Assembly: GCF_051842935.1 (NCBI RefSeq)
Contig: NZ_JBPXRR010000001.1
Location: 620,001-684,000 of the forward strand
DNA from: Pseudalkalibacillus sp051842935
Lineage (GTDB): Bacteria; Bacillota; Bacilli; Bacillales; Fictibacillaceae
Length of the DNA: 64,000 nt
Direction of reading: 5' to 3'
Shown here: positions 45,895-54,382 of the stretch, piece after piece
Layout of the letters: each line of letters opens with the position of its first letter
Position numbering within the stretch: position 1 is the stretch's first letter
Made by a program: the position numbers and the translations under genes
Notes under the pieces: model-generated
Told to the model about the DNA's origin: nothing
What the model saw: the letters and a program-made list of their open reading frames with translations, nothing else
Database searches by the model: none

Positions 45895-46413
45895 ATGGTA
45901 TGGCTGAACGGATTATTTACAGGCATCATCTCCGTTTTCATTCTTTTATCGATTTTATATATTGCAAGGACCTTTCAGCTCAACCGTAAGCTGAGAGGGA
46001 AGTTCAAGCTGATCAACTGTGGGGATTCAGGGCAGATCTTCGTCATTCGTAGCATTCAGATGGTGTTGATCATCTTCTTCCCATTGTTCGTGCTCTTTGA
46101 TGAGCTTCCGAACCTGCCTAGCATCCTTTATCTTGTCATGCATTTAGGCTTGTTCGTTACACAGGTGTATTCCACCATTTATATCACGGTCGGAACGAAA
46201 GGGTTCAGGGTCGGGATTTTCCACTTTCATTGGGAGGACGTAGAACGATGCGACATACTCACTGGGCTTCACGAAGATAATCATCTGTTTCCTTCAGGAG
46301 GGGTTGCTCGGTTCATCATTGGTGACAAGATTTATCGGGCGGAATTGAAAGAAAAACAAATTGCAGAACTGACCGAATTCTTGGGAAAATATGTCGAAAT
46401 AGAGACTCATTGA
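45895..46413 (+). CDS. Hypothetical membrane protein
   Basis: This protein of 172 residues has three hydrophobic segments (about 3-25, 52-72, 80-100) followed by a soluble C-terminal domain of about 70 residues with alternating strands (FRVGIFHFHWEDVERCDIL). That layout resembles bPH/DUF5673-like membrane proteins, but no family is asserted. ATG 45895 is chosen because AAAGGGGG lies at the right distance; the TTG two codons earlier is too close. Confidence 0.65.
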   Translation: MVWLNGLFTGIISVFILLSILYIARTFQLNRKLRGKFKLINCGDSGQIFVIRSIQMVLIIFFPLFVLFDELPNLPSILYLVMHLGLFVTQVYSTIYITVGTKGFRVGIFHFHWEDVERCDILTGLHEDNHLFPSGGVARFIIGDKIYRAELKEKQIAELTEFLGKYVEIETH

Positions 46414-46520
46414 CAAAAATATTTCAATTGCATGAAAATTAAAAAATATCAAAAAATCCCCTTCCATCTTGGTGATAATCTGATACAATAGAGTCAATCC
46501 AAAATAGGAGGGAAGCAAGT

Positions 46521-46793
46521 TTGGAAAAGATAAAACTAGGTCAACCTCCCAACTGTCACAAGGTTTCATTCGATGGAAAGTCGTTCAAGATCAAGGGACT
46601 GAGCAATGTAGTCGTCCCGTTATCCAAGACGGAAACTGCGCAAATCGATATTCTGAATGATGAAACAGGAAATCTGAAACTTGTCGGAAAAGATACTATT
46701 TTGGCTCAACTGGAATTACCACTCCGGTACTGCGAAGTCGGTCAAGGGTGGGTACTAGACAAACTCTCCAAGAAGAAAAGAAAATCTGGATAA
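46521..46793 (+). CDS. Hypothetical small protein (90 residues)
   Basis: This small soluble protein has predominantly beta-type sequence and a basic tail (KLSKKKRKSG). The start is TTG after AGGAGGGAAG, a strong site. It has its own terminator. No family is recognised. Confidence 0.62.
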   Translation: MEKIKLGQPPNCHKVSFDGKSFKIKGLSNVVVPLSKTETAQIDILNDETGNLKLVGKDTILAQLELPLRYCEVGQGWVLDKLSKKKRKSG

Positions 46794-46809
46794 AACATGA
46801 ACAAACAGC

Positions 46810-46837
46810 AGGCTGACCTCACAGGGTCAGCCTTTTT
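46810..46837 (+). terminator. Terminator after the 90-residue protein gene
   Basis: AGGCTGACC pairs with GGTCAGCCT, followed by TTTT. The stem and tail resemble the terminators at 5125 and 6744. Confidence 0.87.
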
Positions 46838-46972
46838 AAGTCCCTTCAAACGTATGAAAAAGCTAAAAAAAGTCAAGGTTAGTAGTAATGTAAACATCAC
46901 AGCCGATCATAAGCCGCATAAAGAGGATGATTGGATCCGATAAACAAAAGATTGAGTTAGGAGTGATGGACA

Positions 46973-47185
46973 ATGAAAGAATCCAAAAAGAAACGCGAAT
47001 TATATTCAGATTCAGCTCTGAATCCTGGATATGAAAGTGGCGAGCATCAAAATGCAACGAACCTATTCAATGTAGAAGCTTCTTTAGGGACTTCGGATGT
47101 GAACTTGAGTCGTCAAGATGAAGAAGACATCATAGCAGATGAAATCGGTGAAAAAGAAATGATGCAACATAACAAGAACGAGTAA
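46973..47185 (+). CDS. Hypothetical small acidic protein (70 residues)
   Basis: This hydrophilic protein begins with a basic KKKR segment and becomes strongly acidic (DEEDIIADEIGEKE), without hydrophobic core residues, so it may be unstructured. It starts with ATG after TTAGGAGTG. It is followed 12 bases later by another small gene, suggesting a two-gene operon. No family is recognised. Confidence 0.6.
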   Translation: MKESKKKRELYSDSALNPGYESGEHQNATNLFNVEASLGTSDVNLSRQDEEDIIADEIGEKEMMQHNKNE

Positions 47186-47197
47186 GGGGGATGGAAA

Positions 47198-47332
47198 ATG
47201 GAGCGAAATGACTTTCCTGTGGCTCACCTTTCTGAGGAAACCTTGGACAAGATCCAAAAGTTCGAGAAAAATCTTCAAAGTGAAGAGGACGATGAAATCA
47301 TACTGATTGCCTATCAAAAAGAACGTGAATAG
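47198..47332 (+). CDS. Hypothetical small protein (44 residues)
   Basis: A short gene behind the 70-residue one begins with ATG 47198 after AAGGGGGATGG. The product is a charged peptide with a probable helix (LSEETLDKIQKFEKNLQ) and an IILIAYQ strand. A terminator follows 30 bases later. Ribosome site and position support it; function is unknown. Confidence 0.55.
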   Translation: MERNDFPVAHLSEETLDKIQKFEKNLQSEEDDEIILIAYQKERE

Positions 47333-47360
47333 CAGCTTGACTTGGATGAACTGATTTAAA

Positions 47361-47400
47361 AAAGTGCCTGTTGAACCCATCAGGGTAAACAGACACTTTC
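47361..47400 (+). terminator. Terminator after the two small genes
   Basis: AAGTGCCTGTT pairs with AACAG-a-CACTT around an inner CCC/GGG pair. It also faces the convergent DUF819 gene. Confidence 0.7.
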
Positions 47401-47440
47401 CAATCAGTTTTTTTGTTGTACCTAGAAAGCTGTAGATGTG

Positions 47441-48640
47441 TTACATACCCGCAACCATCTGGGCGAGTTTAGCGGTCAGTACCGCGGCGTAGGTTCCTAC
47501 GACGTTACCGAGTATCCCCATCAAGAGCCCGACTGGCGCTAAGGCTGGTTGGAATACGGAAGCGACGATCGGTGCAGAGCTTGTCCCACCGATGTTTCCT
47601 TGTGAACCAACTGCCACGAAGAACATTGGAGATCGTAACAGACGTGCTGCGATAAAGATACAAACGATGTGGATGGAAAGCCATACGATTCCCATCAGGA
47701 TATATTGAGGTGCATCTGCAACAGCCATCAAGTTCGCTTTCGCACCAATCGTTCCGAGAAGCAAGTAAATACCCGCGTAACCGATCTTACTTGCACCATA
47801 ATCTTCAAGTCGTTTGATTGGTGTGAAGGAGAAGATGATCCCGACTGCAGAAATGATCATGATCGTCCATGTTGTGGAGTTTAATACCGCACCTTGTGGT
47901 AGCACTTGCGCAATCTTTCCAACAATGAAAGCCACCCCGAATCCTAATCCGAGAATCGCAAGCAGTTGAGGTACCGCAAGCGGTTTAGCTTTCATTTTCT
48001 CAATGACACCGATCTGTTCGTTTACCTTCTCAACGACTGCATTGTCGGCTTTGTTCCATTTATTGAACTGACGCTGGAATCCGGATAATGCAATCATAAT
48101 TCCCATCCAGCTATAACCTACGACCGTATCGACGACGATCATCGGAGAAAGGATATCTTTTGGCGTATCCAATGCATCGACCATTGCAGCCATGTTAGCG
48201 GATCCACCAATCCAGCTTCCTGCAAGTGCCCCTACACCTGTCCATGCTTCTGCTGGCAGATATGGCTGGAAGATGGCTAATGCAATCGGACCTCCGATGA
48301 CGATTCCGAATGTTCCGGCTAAGAACATGATGATGGCTTTGGGTCCAAGACGCAATGTTGCAGGTACGTCAGCTGAAAGCAGGAGCAATAATAGACCTAC
48401 TGGTAAGATGATGGAACTGACGAAACCGTATACTGTTGAATCTGATGGGATGATTCCAAATGTTGTTGAAAGCATCGGTAGAAAGTATGTCCAGATGATT
48501 GGCGGCGCATAATGGAAAAACTTCTGTAACTTTTCATTCTTCGATTCCCCAAGAATGAAAACGCCTCCAACGAGAACCGCAATATAAGTAAAAATGGCAA
48601 TTGGATCTTGTATGAGGGGTTCTTTTGGTAATTCAAACAT
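47441..48640 (-). CDS. DUF819 family transporter-like membrane protein (YjcL-like)
   Basis: This integral membrane protein of 399 residues has about ten to eleven hydrophobic segments. It belongs to the DUF819 family, which includes B. subtilis YjcL. Conserved signatures are GGSANMAAMVDAL (about 165-177) and the VGSQGNIGGTSSAPIVAS segment near residue 343. Substrate is unknown. GAAAGGAAGG precedes the ATG, and the gene stands alone. Confidence 0.85.
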   Translation of the reverse strand: MFELPKEPLIQDPIAIFTYIAVLVGGVFILGESKNEKLQKFFHYAPPIIWTYFLPMLSTTFGIIPSDSTVYGFVSSIILPVGLLLLLLSADVPATLRLGPKAIIMFLAGTFGIVIGGPIALAIFQPYLPAEAWTGVGALAGSWIGGSANMAAMVDALDTPKDILSPMIVVDTVVGYSWMGIMIALSGFQRQFNKWNKADNAVVEKVNEQIGVIEKMKAKPLAVPQLLAILGLGFGVAFIVGKIAQVLPQGAVLNSTTWTIMIISAVGIIFSFTPIKRLEDYGASKIGYAGIYLLLGTIGAKANLMAVADAPQYILMGIVWLSIHIVCIFIAARLLRSPMFFVAVGSQGNIGGTSSAPIVASVFQPALAPVGLLMGILGNVVGTYAAVLTAKLAQMVAGM

Positions 48641-48761
48641 ATGAATGTCCTTCCTTTCTGAGTTGAGTTTCTAGGTGTCCACAGAAAGACATTATATATG
48701 AAAATTGAACGAACTCTTCCAAAGTCCTATTAATAGCATAATTGTCAATTATAGAAATTCT

Positions 48762-48986
48762 CTACACAATTCTTGTGCGTTTTTCCCTTCTAATCATCAA
48801 CGTATCATGGTCCATACAATAGGGACAGGTCTGATAAGACGACTTTTCAAGTAAATCGATAACGTACTCTTCATCAATTGTGTCTTCCCTAAGACGGTGT
48901 TCATAGCTTGGAATTTGACAAGCATCACAAACAAATGAGGAATGATGGATCACCCGTGTCTTATGATGGACGATATATTTTGACAC
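48762..48986 (-). CDS. Small Cys-rich (zinc-ribbon-like) protein
   Basis: This 74-residue protein contains two CxxC pairs, VCDAC (about 19-23) and TCPYC (about 53-57), which could bind a zinc ion. Basic residues flank both ends. The start is GTG, supported by AGGAGGG six bases upstream. Function is unknown. Confidence 0.62.
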   Translation of the reverse strand: MSKYIVHHKTRVIHHSSFVCDACQIPSYEHRLREDTIDEEYVIDLLEKSSYQTCPYCMDHDTLMIRREKRTRIV

Positions 48987-49136
48987 AGTATCCCTCCTAG
49001 GGCATGTCTTATATAAGTGTTCGTAAAAAGCAAGTTATTTTGGGGTGCGTCCAATTTACAGGATGAAGGCCAAGCACTCTCTCATGTGTCCACACATATG
49101 ATAGTCTGAAACCCATATGGAAGGGGGAGTGTGTCT

Positions 49137-49538
49137 TTGAACAATCGACCAAATCAGCGGCAGAATAACCCGCTTTCTTCCTTATTGCAAAATATTCTCG
49201 GAGGTGGTGGAGGCCAGAATCAACAAGGTCCGCCGCCGGGAGCACCATTCCCGCATGGAGGAGGACCGCCGCCAGGACCACCGCCTAAATTTTCACCTAA
49301 ACAATCACCTGCATCCATGCAAGCGACCGCGAACGCAGGAACATATGCGGTCGATCCAGGTGCCATCCGACCTTGTGTCGGAAAGTATGTGTACATCTGG
49401 CTCAGAGGGGGCTATTCATTCTGGGCATGGCTAACGTTTGTAGGAAGAAGATCGGTAGCAGGGTATCGATGGACAGGGCACAGGTGGGTATATTTCGGAA
49501 TCGACCGGCGACAAATCGTCTCGTTCGTATGCTATTGA
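49137..49538 (+). CDS. Hypothetical protein with Gly/Pro-rich N-terminus and aromatic C-terminal domain
   Basis: This 133-residue protein has an Asn/Gln-rich start, a low-complexity Gly/Pro region (about 22-50, GGGPPPGPPP), and a compact C-terminal domain rich in Trp, Tyr and Arg (RPCVGKYVYIWLRGGYSFW to the end). The composition recalls spore-coat or surface proteins, but no family is claimed. TTG 49137 is best spaced from AAGGGGG; GTG 49131 is the alternative. Confidence 0.6.
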   Translation: MNNRPNQRQNNPLSSLLQNILGGGGGQNQQGPPPGAPFPHGGGPPPGPPPKFSPKQSPASMQATANAGTYAVDPGAIRPCVGKYVYIWLRGGYSFWAWLTFVGRRSVAGYRWTGHRWVYFGIDRRQIVSFVCY

Positions 49539-49697
49539 GTAATAGGGATCTTTTCAGAAGTAAGTTACTAGCGGTCTTATCGCCGTTACTTGCTCTGAAT
49601 AGGTCCTGTTTTTACATATTGTCCAGAAGCTCACTCGTTATAAAAATGGAGGAGGATACACATAATATGTCTTATTAGCATGGCTGGAGGAAGGATA

Positions 49698-50060
49698 ATG
49701 GTGCACAGAATGGCTTTCTTATTATTTTTATCGATGTGCTTGATCAACATATCTGGGTGTGCACAGGAACAGGCACAAACCGGTGAAAACACCCGAGCTG
49801 TCACCGTTATCAATGTAGAAGCTGATAATTGGAGTTTTAATAAAGAGGTGTATAAGGTCTTCGCGGGAAAGAAGATCACGATCAACTTCAAAAGTGTGGA
49901 AGGAAACCATGGTTTAGGTATCAGGGGGATCGACTCCGTCAACATTGAGGGAGAGGGCTCTGTGAAGCTCACACTTGAGCCAGGGGAGTATCAAATCTAT
50001 TGTACGATTCCGTGTGGGGAAGGTCATAAAGATATGATCGCCACTTTGATCGCCGTATAA
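49698..50060 (+). CDS. CuA-type cupredoxin lipoprotein
   Basis: This secreted lipoprotein of 120 residues has a lipobox at ISGC (Cys21) and then a single cupredoxin domain. The ligands of a binuclear CuA centre, as in cytochrome oxidase subunit II, are all present: His71 (GNHGLG), Cys102 and Cys106 (YCTIPCGEGH), His110 and Met113. Subunit II proteins also have membrane helices and adjacent oxidase genes; neither is here. It may be an electron carrier, a copper-insertion factor or a copper-binding protein. ATG 49698 follows GGAGGAAGG; an ATG six codons upstream overlaps that site. Confidence 0.82.
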   Translation: MVHRMAFLLFLSMCLINISGCAQEQAQTGENTRAVTVINVEADNWSFNKEVYKVFAGKKITINFKSVEGNHGLGIRGIDSVNIEGEGSVKLTLEPGEYQIYCTIPCGEGHKDMIATLIAV

Positions 50061-50069
50061 AAACAGTAA

Positions 50070-50098
50070 AAGGAGCAGACAATGTGTCGGCTCCTTTA
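50070..50098. terminator. Bidirectional terminator after the CuA lipoprotein gene
   Basis: AAAGGAGC-a-GAC pairs with GTC-g-GCTCCTTT. It lies between convergent genes. Confidence 0.78.
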
Positions 50099-50104
50099 AA
50101 GCAT

Positions 50105-50338
50105 TTAATTATCCTGGTATTTCTGATACTGTTCAGACAGTGCTACAAAAGACGTATAATCATTCCGTTCCAGGGCCTCGTCAATCAGGACTGACAACTT
50201 TTCTCTTTGGTGTTCAAAAAATGATTCATCAAGGACCAGTTGGGCGGCAAGGGATACAAAAAACTGTTCGGCTCTCTTTTGTCTTTGTTGAGCCTGCTCT
50301 TTCATCTTAGCTTGAAATGATGAGGTGTGTTTGTTCAT
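50105..50338 (-). CDS. IDEAL-domain protein
   Basis: This 77-residue soluble protein has a helical, Gln/Lys-rich N-terminus and a C-terminal IDEAL domain (about 37-73), seen as LVLDESFFEHQREKLSVLIDEAL followed by NDYTSFVALSEQY. The domain is common in short Bacillaceae proteins and its role is unclear. ATG 50338 follows GGGAGGAATC. Confidence 0.72.
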   Translation of the reverse strand: MNKHTSSFQAKMKEQAQQRQKRAEQFFVSLAAQLVLDESFFEHQREKLSVLIDEALERNDYTSFVALSEQYQKYQDN

Positions 50339-50524
50339 GAGGATTCCTCCCAAACCCTTTTAGTTATTATCTAAGATATGCAGTCGGATGTCAATTAGTT
50401 TTCAGAATATTACATAAATTTATTTTTTTACTAGATTTGGTCTAAAAACTGTTCCATTTAGGAGAATAATTCCATTCATTCTGTCCCACAATAAAGGAAA
50501 ATGCATGGACCGGGAGTGGTATTG

Positions 50525-50896
50525 ATGGAACGACATCCTTATTATGTAACGTTGCAAGCGGGCATCAGTAATGCAGAGGTACGGAGTGAGAAAGGTGAAT
50601 CAAGTTACGATTTCGAAGTTTTAGCAAACGAAGATGAAGCGGGTTTATTGATTGAACTTTTGGCGGAAGCGAACAACCAGGACCGGATCGGTTATGAGCA
50701 TTCCCACTTTTTCGCGAATGTCCTGGATACTGCTGATCGGGACAATATGATTTATGACCGGTTGCTGAATCAGATCTATTTGACCATCTATGACTTGGGA
50801 ACAACCCAAACGAAAAAAGACATTGAAGAAATGGACATCCTTAACCGGTTGAAAGAAATTAAACCGAGCCACAATCCTCGGGACCATCAGAATTGA
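50525..50896 (+). CDS. Hypothetical protein (123 residues)
   Basis: This soluble protein begins with strand-forming sequence (YYVTLQAGISNAEVR), followed by an acidic helical part (about 40-105) and a charged C-terminus. No signal or membrane segment is seen and no family is recognised. The start is ATG 50525 after GGGAGTGG. A strong terminator follows. Confidence 0.6.
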   Translation: MERHPYYVTLQAGISNAEVRSEKGESSYDFEVLANEDEAGLLIELLAEANNQDRIGYEHSHFFANVLDTADRDNMIYDRLLNQIYLTIYDLGTTQTKKDIEEMDILNRLKEIKPSHNPRDHQN

Positions 50897-50910
50897 TTTC
50901 CACATTCTCA

Positions 50911-50944
50911 ACTCACCTGGACGAAAAGAACAGGTGAGTTTTTT
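50911..50944 (+). terminator. Terminator after the 123-residue protein gene
   Basis: ACTCACCTG pairs with CAGGTGAGT and is followed by TTTTTT. Confidence 0.88.
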
Positions 50945-51004
50945 ATGAACGAGATGCTCTATCATGTATACTTGATACTGTACTATGAATATTGGAGCGT
51001 TCTT

Positions 51005-51694
51005 ATGATAAAAGCGATTATTTTCGATTTAGACGGGACATTATTGGACCGGAACAGTTCATTGCGCCGGTTCGTTAAACAGCAGCATGATACCTATTTG
51101 CATGGACATGGGGCCGTTTCAGGCGATGACTATATCAAGCATTTTCTCCACTATGATGATAATGGATATGTATCCAAGGAGAAAGTGTATGCCAGATTGA
51201 AAGATCGGTATCAATGGGATCATCGGGTTAGTGAAGAGTTGTATGCGGATTATCAGAATACCTTCCATGACCATTGCGTACCGATTGACGGATTACATAC
51301 TTTAATGAATGATTTGAAAAACAGCACTTTAAAGACAGGGTTGATCACCAATGGTTTGACGACTTTTCAAAACCGTTCGATTGAAGCGCTCGGTATTCGT
51401 GACTATTTTGATTGTGTCCTCATTTCGGAGGAAGAAGGGATTAAAAAGCCCGCTGAACAAATATTTGAGCGATGTTTGAAGCGTTTAGACGTGAAAGCCG
51501 CTGAAGCCATTTATGTAGGAGACCATCCTGACAACGATATCCGGGGTGCTGCACGTGTAGGTCTGAAGACTATTTGGGTGGAGAATGATGTGTATGAAAA
51601 GCCGGAATGGGCAGATGAATACATTCGGTCGTTGGCTGAGATTCCGGATCGGATTGAAGTATTAAATAGGAGGGTTATTCATGAAAATCAATAA
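51005..51694 (+). CDS. HAD-superfamily hydrolase
   Basis: This cytoplasmic phosphatase of 229 residues has all HAD motifs: DLDGTLLD (Asp nucleophile, about 8-15), LITNGL (motif II), KKPAEQIF (motif III Lys) and VGDHPDND (motif IV). A helical cap lies between motifs I and II. It is like YjjG or phosphoglycolate phosphatase types, but the substrate is open. ATG 51005 has GGAG seven bases upstream; the frame extends 20 codons earlier over a terminator. A 31-codon gene overlaps its end. Confidence 0.87.
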   Translation: MIKAIIFDLDGTLLDRNSSLRRFVKQQHDTYLHGHGAVSGDDYIKHFLHYDDNGYVSKEKVYARLKDRYQWDHRVSEELYADYQNTFHDHCVPIDGLHTLMNDLKNSTLKTGLITNGLTTFQNRSIEALGIRDYFDCVLISEEEGIKKPAEQIFERCLKRLDVKAAEAIYVGDHPDNDIRGAARVGLKTIWVENDVYEKPEWADEYIRSLAEIPDRIEVLNRRVIHENQ

Positions 51695-51776
51695 TACTTG
51701 GCTCGCCATCATCCTTCTGTTGTTGGGATTCATATTCGGATTAGGGTACTGGATTTCAAAAGGATTGTTGGGCTAG
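51681..51776 (+). CDS. Small single-span membrane peptide (31 residues)
   Basis: A 31-codon gene starts with ATG 51681 inside the end of the HAD gene (14-base overlap) and has AGGAGGG seven bases upstream. The product is one hydrophobic helix (about 7-25, WLAIILLLLGFIFGLGYWI) with short polar ends. It ends 30 bases before the sensor kinase gene. The strong ribosome site and clean membrane-helix composition support it. Function is unknown; a role as a regulator of the adjacent membrane kinase is only a guess. Confidence 0.58.
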   Translation: MKINNTWLAIILLLLGFIFGLGYWISKGLLG

Positions 51777-51806
51777 AGAATGTTAAAAGTATAGGAGCAT
51801 GAAAAG

Positions 51807-53621
51807 ATGGAAGTTTCATACGTGAACCGTCGTGAACGGTACGTAAATTGGACAATCATGGGCTTATCCATCATCGGGTGGATGTTGACCTTCTATAGTG
51901 TGCTACAGATTGACGGAGTGGAAGGAGATCTCATGACGCTCCTTCTCTTGACGTTATTCCTGTTGTTGACAGAGCTTTATCCGATCCCTGTCTGGAAGGG
52001 GATTACGACTCTCAGTTTTCCACTCATCTATACAATCGTCCTTTTGTACGGTGTATGGATGGGCGTTCTCACGATGGTTGCTGTGAGTCTGGGGATCAAC
52101 CTGCTTAAGCGCAGGAAGAAGCAGATTGTCTGGTTCAATCCAGGTCAGCTGGCTATCGCACTCGTCGTGACGCATATTTTAACGGAATGGATATTGACTG
52201 CCACAGGCTGGAGCTTGTCCGACGGCGTCGGGTATTTTTATCTGCACTTATGTTTATTTACGTTCATCTTCTATTTAATCAACAACTTGTTGATTGATTT
52301 CGTATTATGGATCCGACCACAGCCATATGCATGGGAAGATTGGAAGCAGAAATCGATCCAAGAGACGATCATCGTCTTGATCTCGGTGTGCTACTTGTTC
52401 ATCATGTTTGCACTCGGTAGTCAGAACAGAGGCGTCGTCGATGTGTTTTCGTATTTGTTCTTCTTTTCACCGTTAGTTGCAGCTTCCGTTATCAGTGCAG
52501 TCATCAGTCGTCAGCACAGGGAAAAGAGAAGGCTTAAAGCGCTGGTGTCTCTTACGAAGGAGCTGAACAGAACGTTACCTTCTGAGAATTGGACGGCTGC
52601 AGTTGAACGGCGGATCGATGAATTCATCCAGACGGATGCAACATTGTTTTTAATAAAAGAAGAAGGTCATTCCTGGAAGGTTGCGATTCAGACCGGAGGA
52701 ATCCTCGATGGTGTTGAGCAGGTTTTTCAAGAGGACTGGCTGGAAAATGTAGATGAATCGCTCCGTTATACCACGAAAAAACAAATTCCATTAGACTTGT
52801 CATCATATTTGTACTCTTCTATCCGATCTGTGATGATCACCCCATTGCGAGTCGAGGATGAGACTGTCGGTATCTTGCTTGTCGGTAGTGAGCAGAATCA
52901 AATTTACCATACGACAGATATTCAGTTTCTTTCAACGCTTGCCAATCAGTTGGCAGTCATCATCAAGACGAGGATGCTTTTCTCTGAACGGGAAAAACGG
53001 ATTCTACTCGAGGAGAGAAACCGACTCGCACGGGAAATCCATGATGGTATCGCACAAACGCTCGCTGGGGCTGTCATGAATTTGGAATCCTCCAAACGAG
53101 TGAATGAAGGAGAAGAGAGGACCAGCCTGGTAAACGAGAGCATCTTGAAGTTGCGAGGCAGTCTTGGAGAGGTCCGGGAGTCCATTTACGCTTTGAGACC
53201 TTCTCCGACTGAAAAATTCGGGGTGGAAGAAGCGATCAAAGCCAAAGGGGAGGATATCTCACGGGACTATGGAATAGACGTTCAGATGAAGCTCATGGGT
53301 GACAGGTCGGACCTACCTCCCCATATCCAACAGAATGTGTACGAAATAATGTCAGAAGCGATGCAAAATGCTGGAAAACATGCTCAAGCTTCCGTCTTAC
53401 AAGTCACTTTCCGTTATTGCAAAGGCCATCTCATTGCACGAGTGAAGGATGATGGTAAAGGATTCCGGCTATATGAAGCATTATTGAAGGCAAATACGGA
53501 TGCGCATTATGGTATCCTTAATATGAACGAACTTGCAGAGCAAATCGATGCATCATTGAAAATCAACAGTTCTGAGAGGTTTGGTACCGTTATTTTGTTG
53601 GTTGTACCAATATCAAAATAG
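51807..53621 (+). CDS. NarL-type membrane sensor histidine kinase with GAF domain
   Basis: This sensor kinase of 604 residues has about six to seven membrane segments (to about 235), a GAF domain (about 255-390), a HisKA_3 dimerisation domain with phospho-acceptor His412 in REIHDGIAQTL, and an ATPase domain (N box SEAMQNAGKHA, G box KDDGKGF). It partners with the response regulator 17 bases downstream. The signal is unknown. ATG follows TAGGAGCATG. Confidence 0.92.
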   Translation: MEVSYVNRRERYVNWTIMGLSIIGWMLTFYSVLQIDGVEGDLMTLLLLTLFLLLTELYPIPVWKGITTLSFPLIYTIVLLYGVWMGVLTMVAVSLGINLLKRRKKQIVWFNPGQLAIALVVTHILTEWILTATGWSLSDGVGYFYLHLCLFTFIFYLINNLLIDFVLWIRPQPYAWEDWKQKSIQETIIVLISVCYLFIMFALGSQNRGVVDVFSYLFFFSPLVAASVISAVISRQHREKRRLKALVSLTKELNRTLPSENWTAAVERRIDEFIQTDATLFLIKEEGHSWKVAIQTGGILDGVEQVFQEDWLENVDESLRYTTKKQIPLDLSSYLYSSIRSVMITPLRVEDETVGILLVGSEQNQIYHTTDIQFLSTLANQLAVIIKTRMLFSEREKRILLEERNRLAREIHDGIAQTLAGAVMNLESSKRVNEGEERTSLVNESILKLRGSLGEVRESIYALRPSPTEKFGVEEAIKAKGEDISRDYGIDVQMKLMGDRSDLPPHIQQNVYEIMSEAMQNAGKHAQASVLQVTFRYCKGHLIARVKDDGKGFRLYEALLKANTDAHYGILNMNELAEQIDASLKINSSERFGTVILLVVPISK

Positions 53622-53638
53622 GGTAGGGGAGAACGATT

Positions 53639-54280
53639 ATGATCAAAGTATTGCTCGTAGATGACCATGCGATTTTAAGAGATGGTCTGAAAAATATCAT
53701 AGCCGTTGAAGAAGATATTGCAGTTGTCGGGGAACTGACCAATGGCACTGAAGTACTGGATACGATTGAAGCTACAGAACCAGATATCATCCTGATGGAT
53801 ATCAATCTTCCTGATAAAAACGGAATTGAAATGACAGGTTTGGTAAAAAGGCATTATCCAGATTGCAAAGTATTGATTTTGACGATGTACAAACATGATG
53901 AATATTTCATGTCCGCATTGAAAGCAGGAGCGGATGGCTACATCCTGAAGGATGCTCCAGCTGAGGAAGTAATCGAGGCGATCCAGGAGGTGGCTGGAGG
54001 CAATTCGATTCTGCACCCGAGTATGGCGAAAAAGTTGGTCGATTATCATCAGAAGAAAAATCAACTGAATCAAAATGCGAAGGATCTGACCGATCGCGAA
54101 AAAGATGTATTGATCTGTCTGGTAGAAGGGCTGAGCAATAAGCAGATTGCAGAACGTCTCTTTATCAGTGACAAGACGGTCAAAATCCACGTCAGCAACA
54201 TCTTCAAGAAACTGGACGTGAAGAGTCGCTCACAAGCGATCATCTTCGCCGTCCAAAACCAAATCGTACCACTTCCATAA
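53639..54280 (+). CDS. NarL/FixJ-family response regulator
   Basis: This 213-residue regulator has a receiver domain with phospho-acceptor Asp54 (LMDINLP), acidic pocket near residue 8 (VDDH) and Lys near 104 (LKDAP). The LuxR-type helix-turn-helix follows (about 150-205: LTDREKDVLICLVEGLSNKQIAERLFISDKTVKIH in two parts). It forms a pair with the upstream kinase. Its targets are unknown. AGGGGAGAACG precedes the ATG. Confidence 0.93.
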   Translation: MIKVLLVDDHAILRDGLKNIIAVEEDIAVVGELTNGTEVLDTIEATEPDIILMDINLPDKNGIEMTGLVKRHYPDCKVLILTMYKHDEYFMSALKAGADGYILKDAPAEEVIEAIQEVAGGNSILHPSMAKKLVDYHQKKNQLNQNAKDLTDREKDVLICLVEGLSNKQIAERLFISDKTVKIHVSNIFKKLDVKSRSQAIIFAVQNQIVPLP

Positions 54281-54284
54281 GGAG

Positions 54285-54316
54285 AGAGCTTGAGATTACT
54301 CAAGCTCTTTTTTTTA
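54285..54316 (+). terminator. Terminator of the two-component operon
   Basis: AGAGCTTGAG pairs with CTCAAGCTCT around ATTA and is followed by a T-run. Confidence 0.9.
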
Positions 54317-54382
54317 TTTGGTTGTGAATTTCACTGAAATTCACTTCCTTATGGGGGGAGCTTTGGTGGTGAAATGGTGGTT

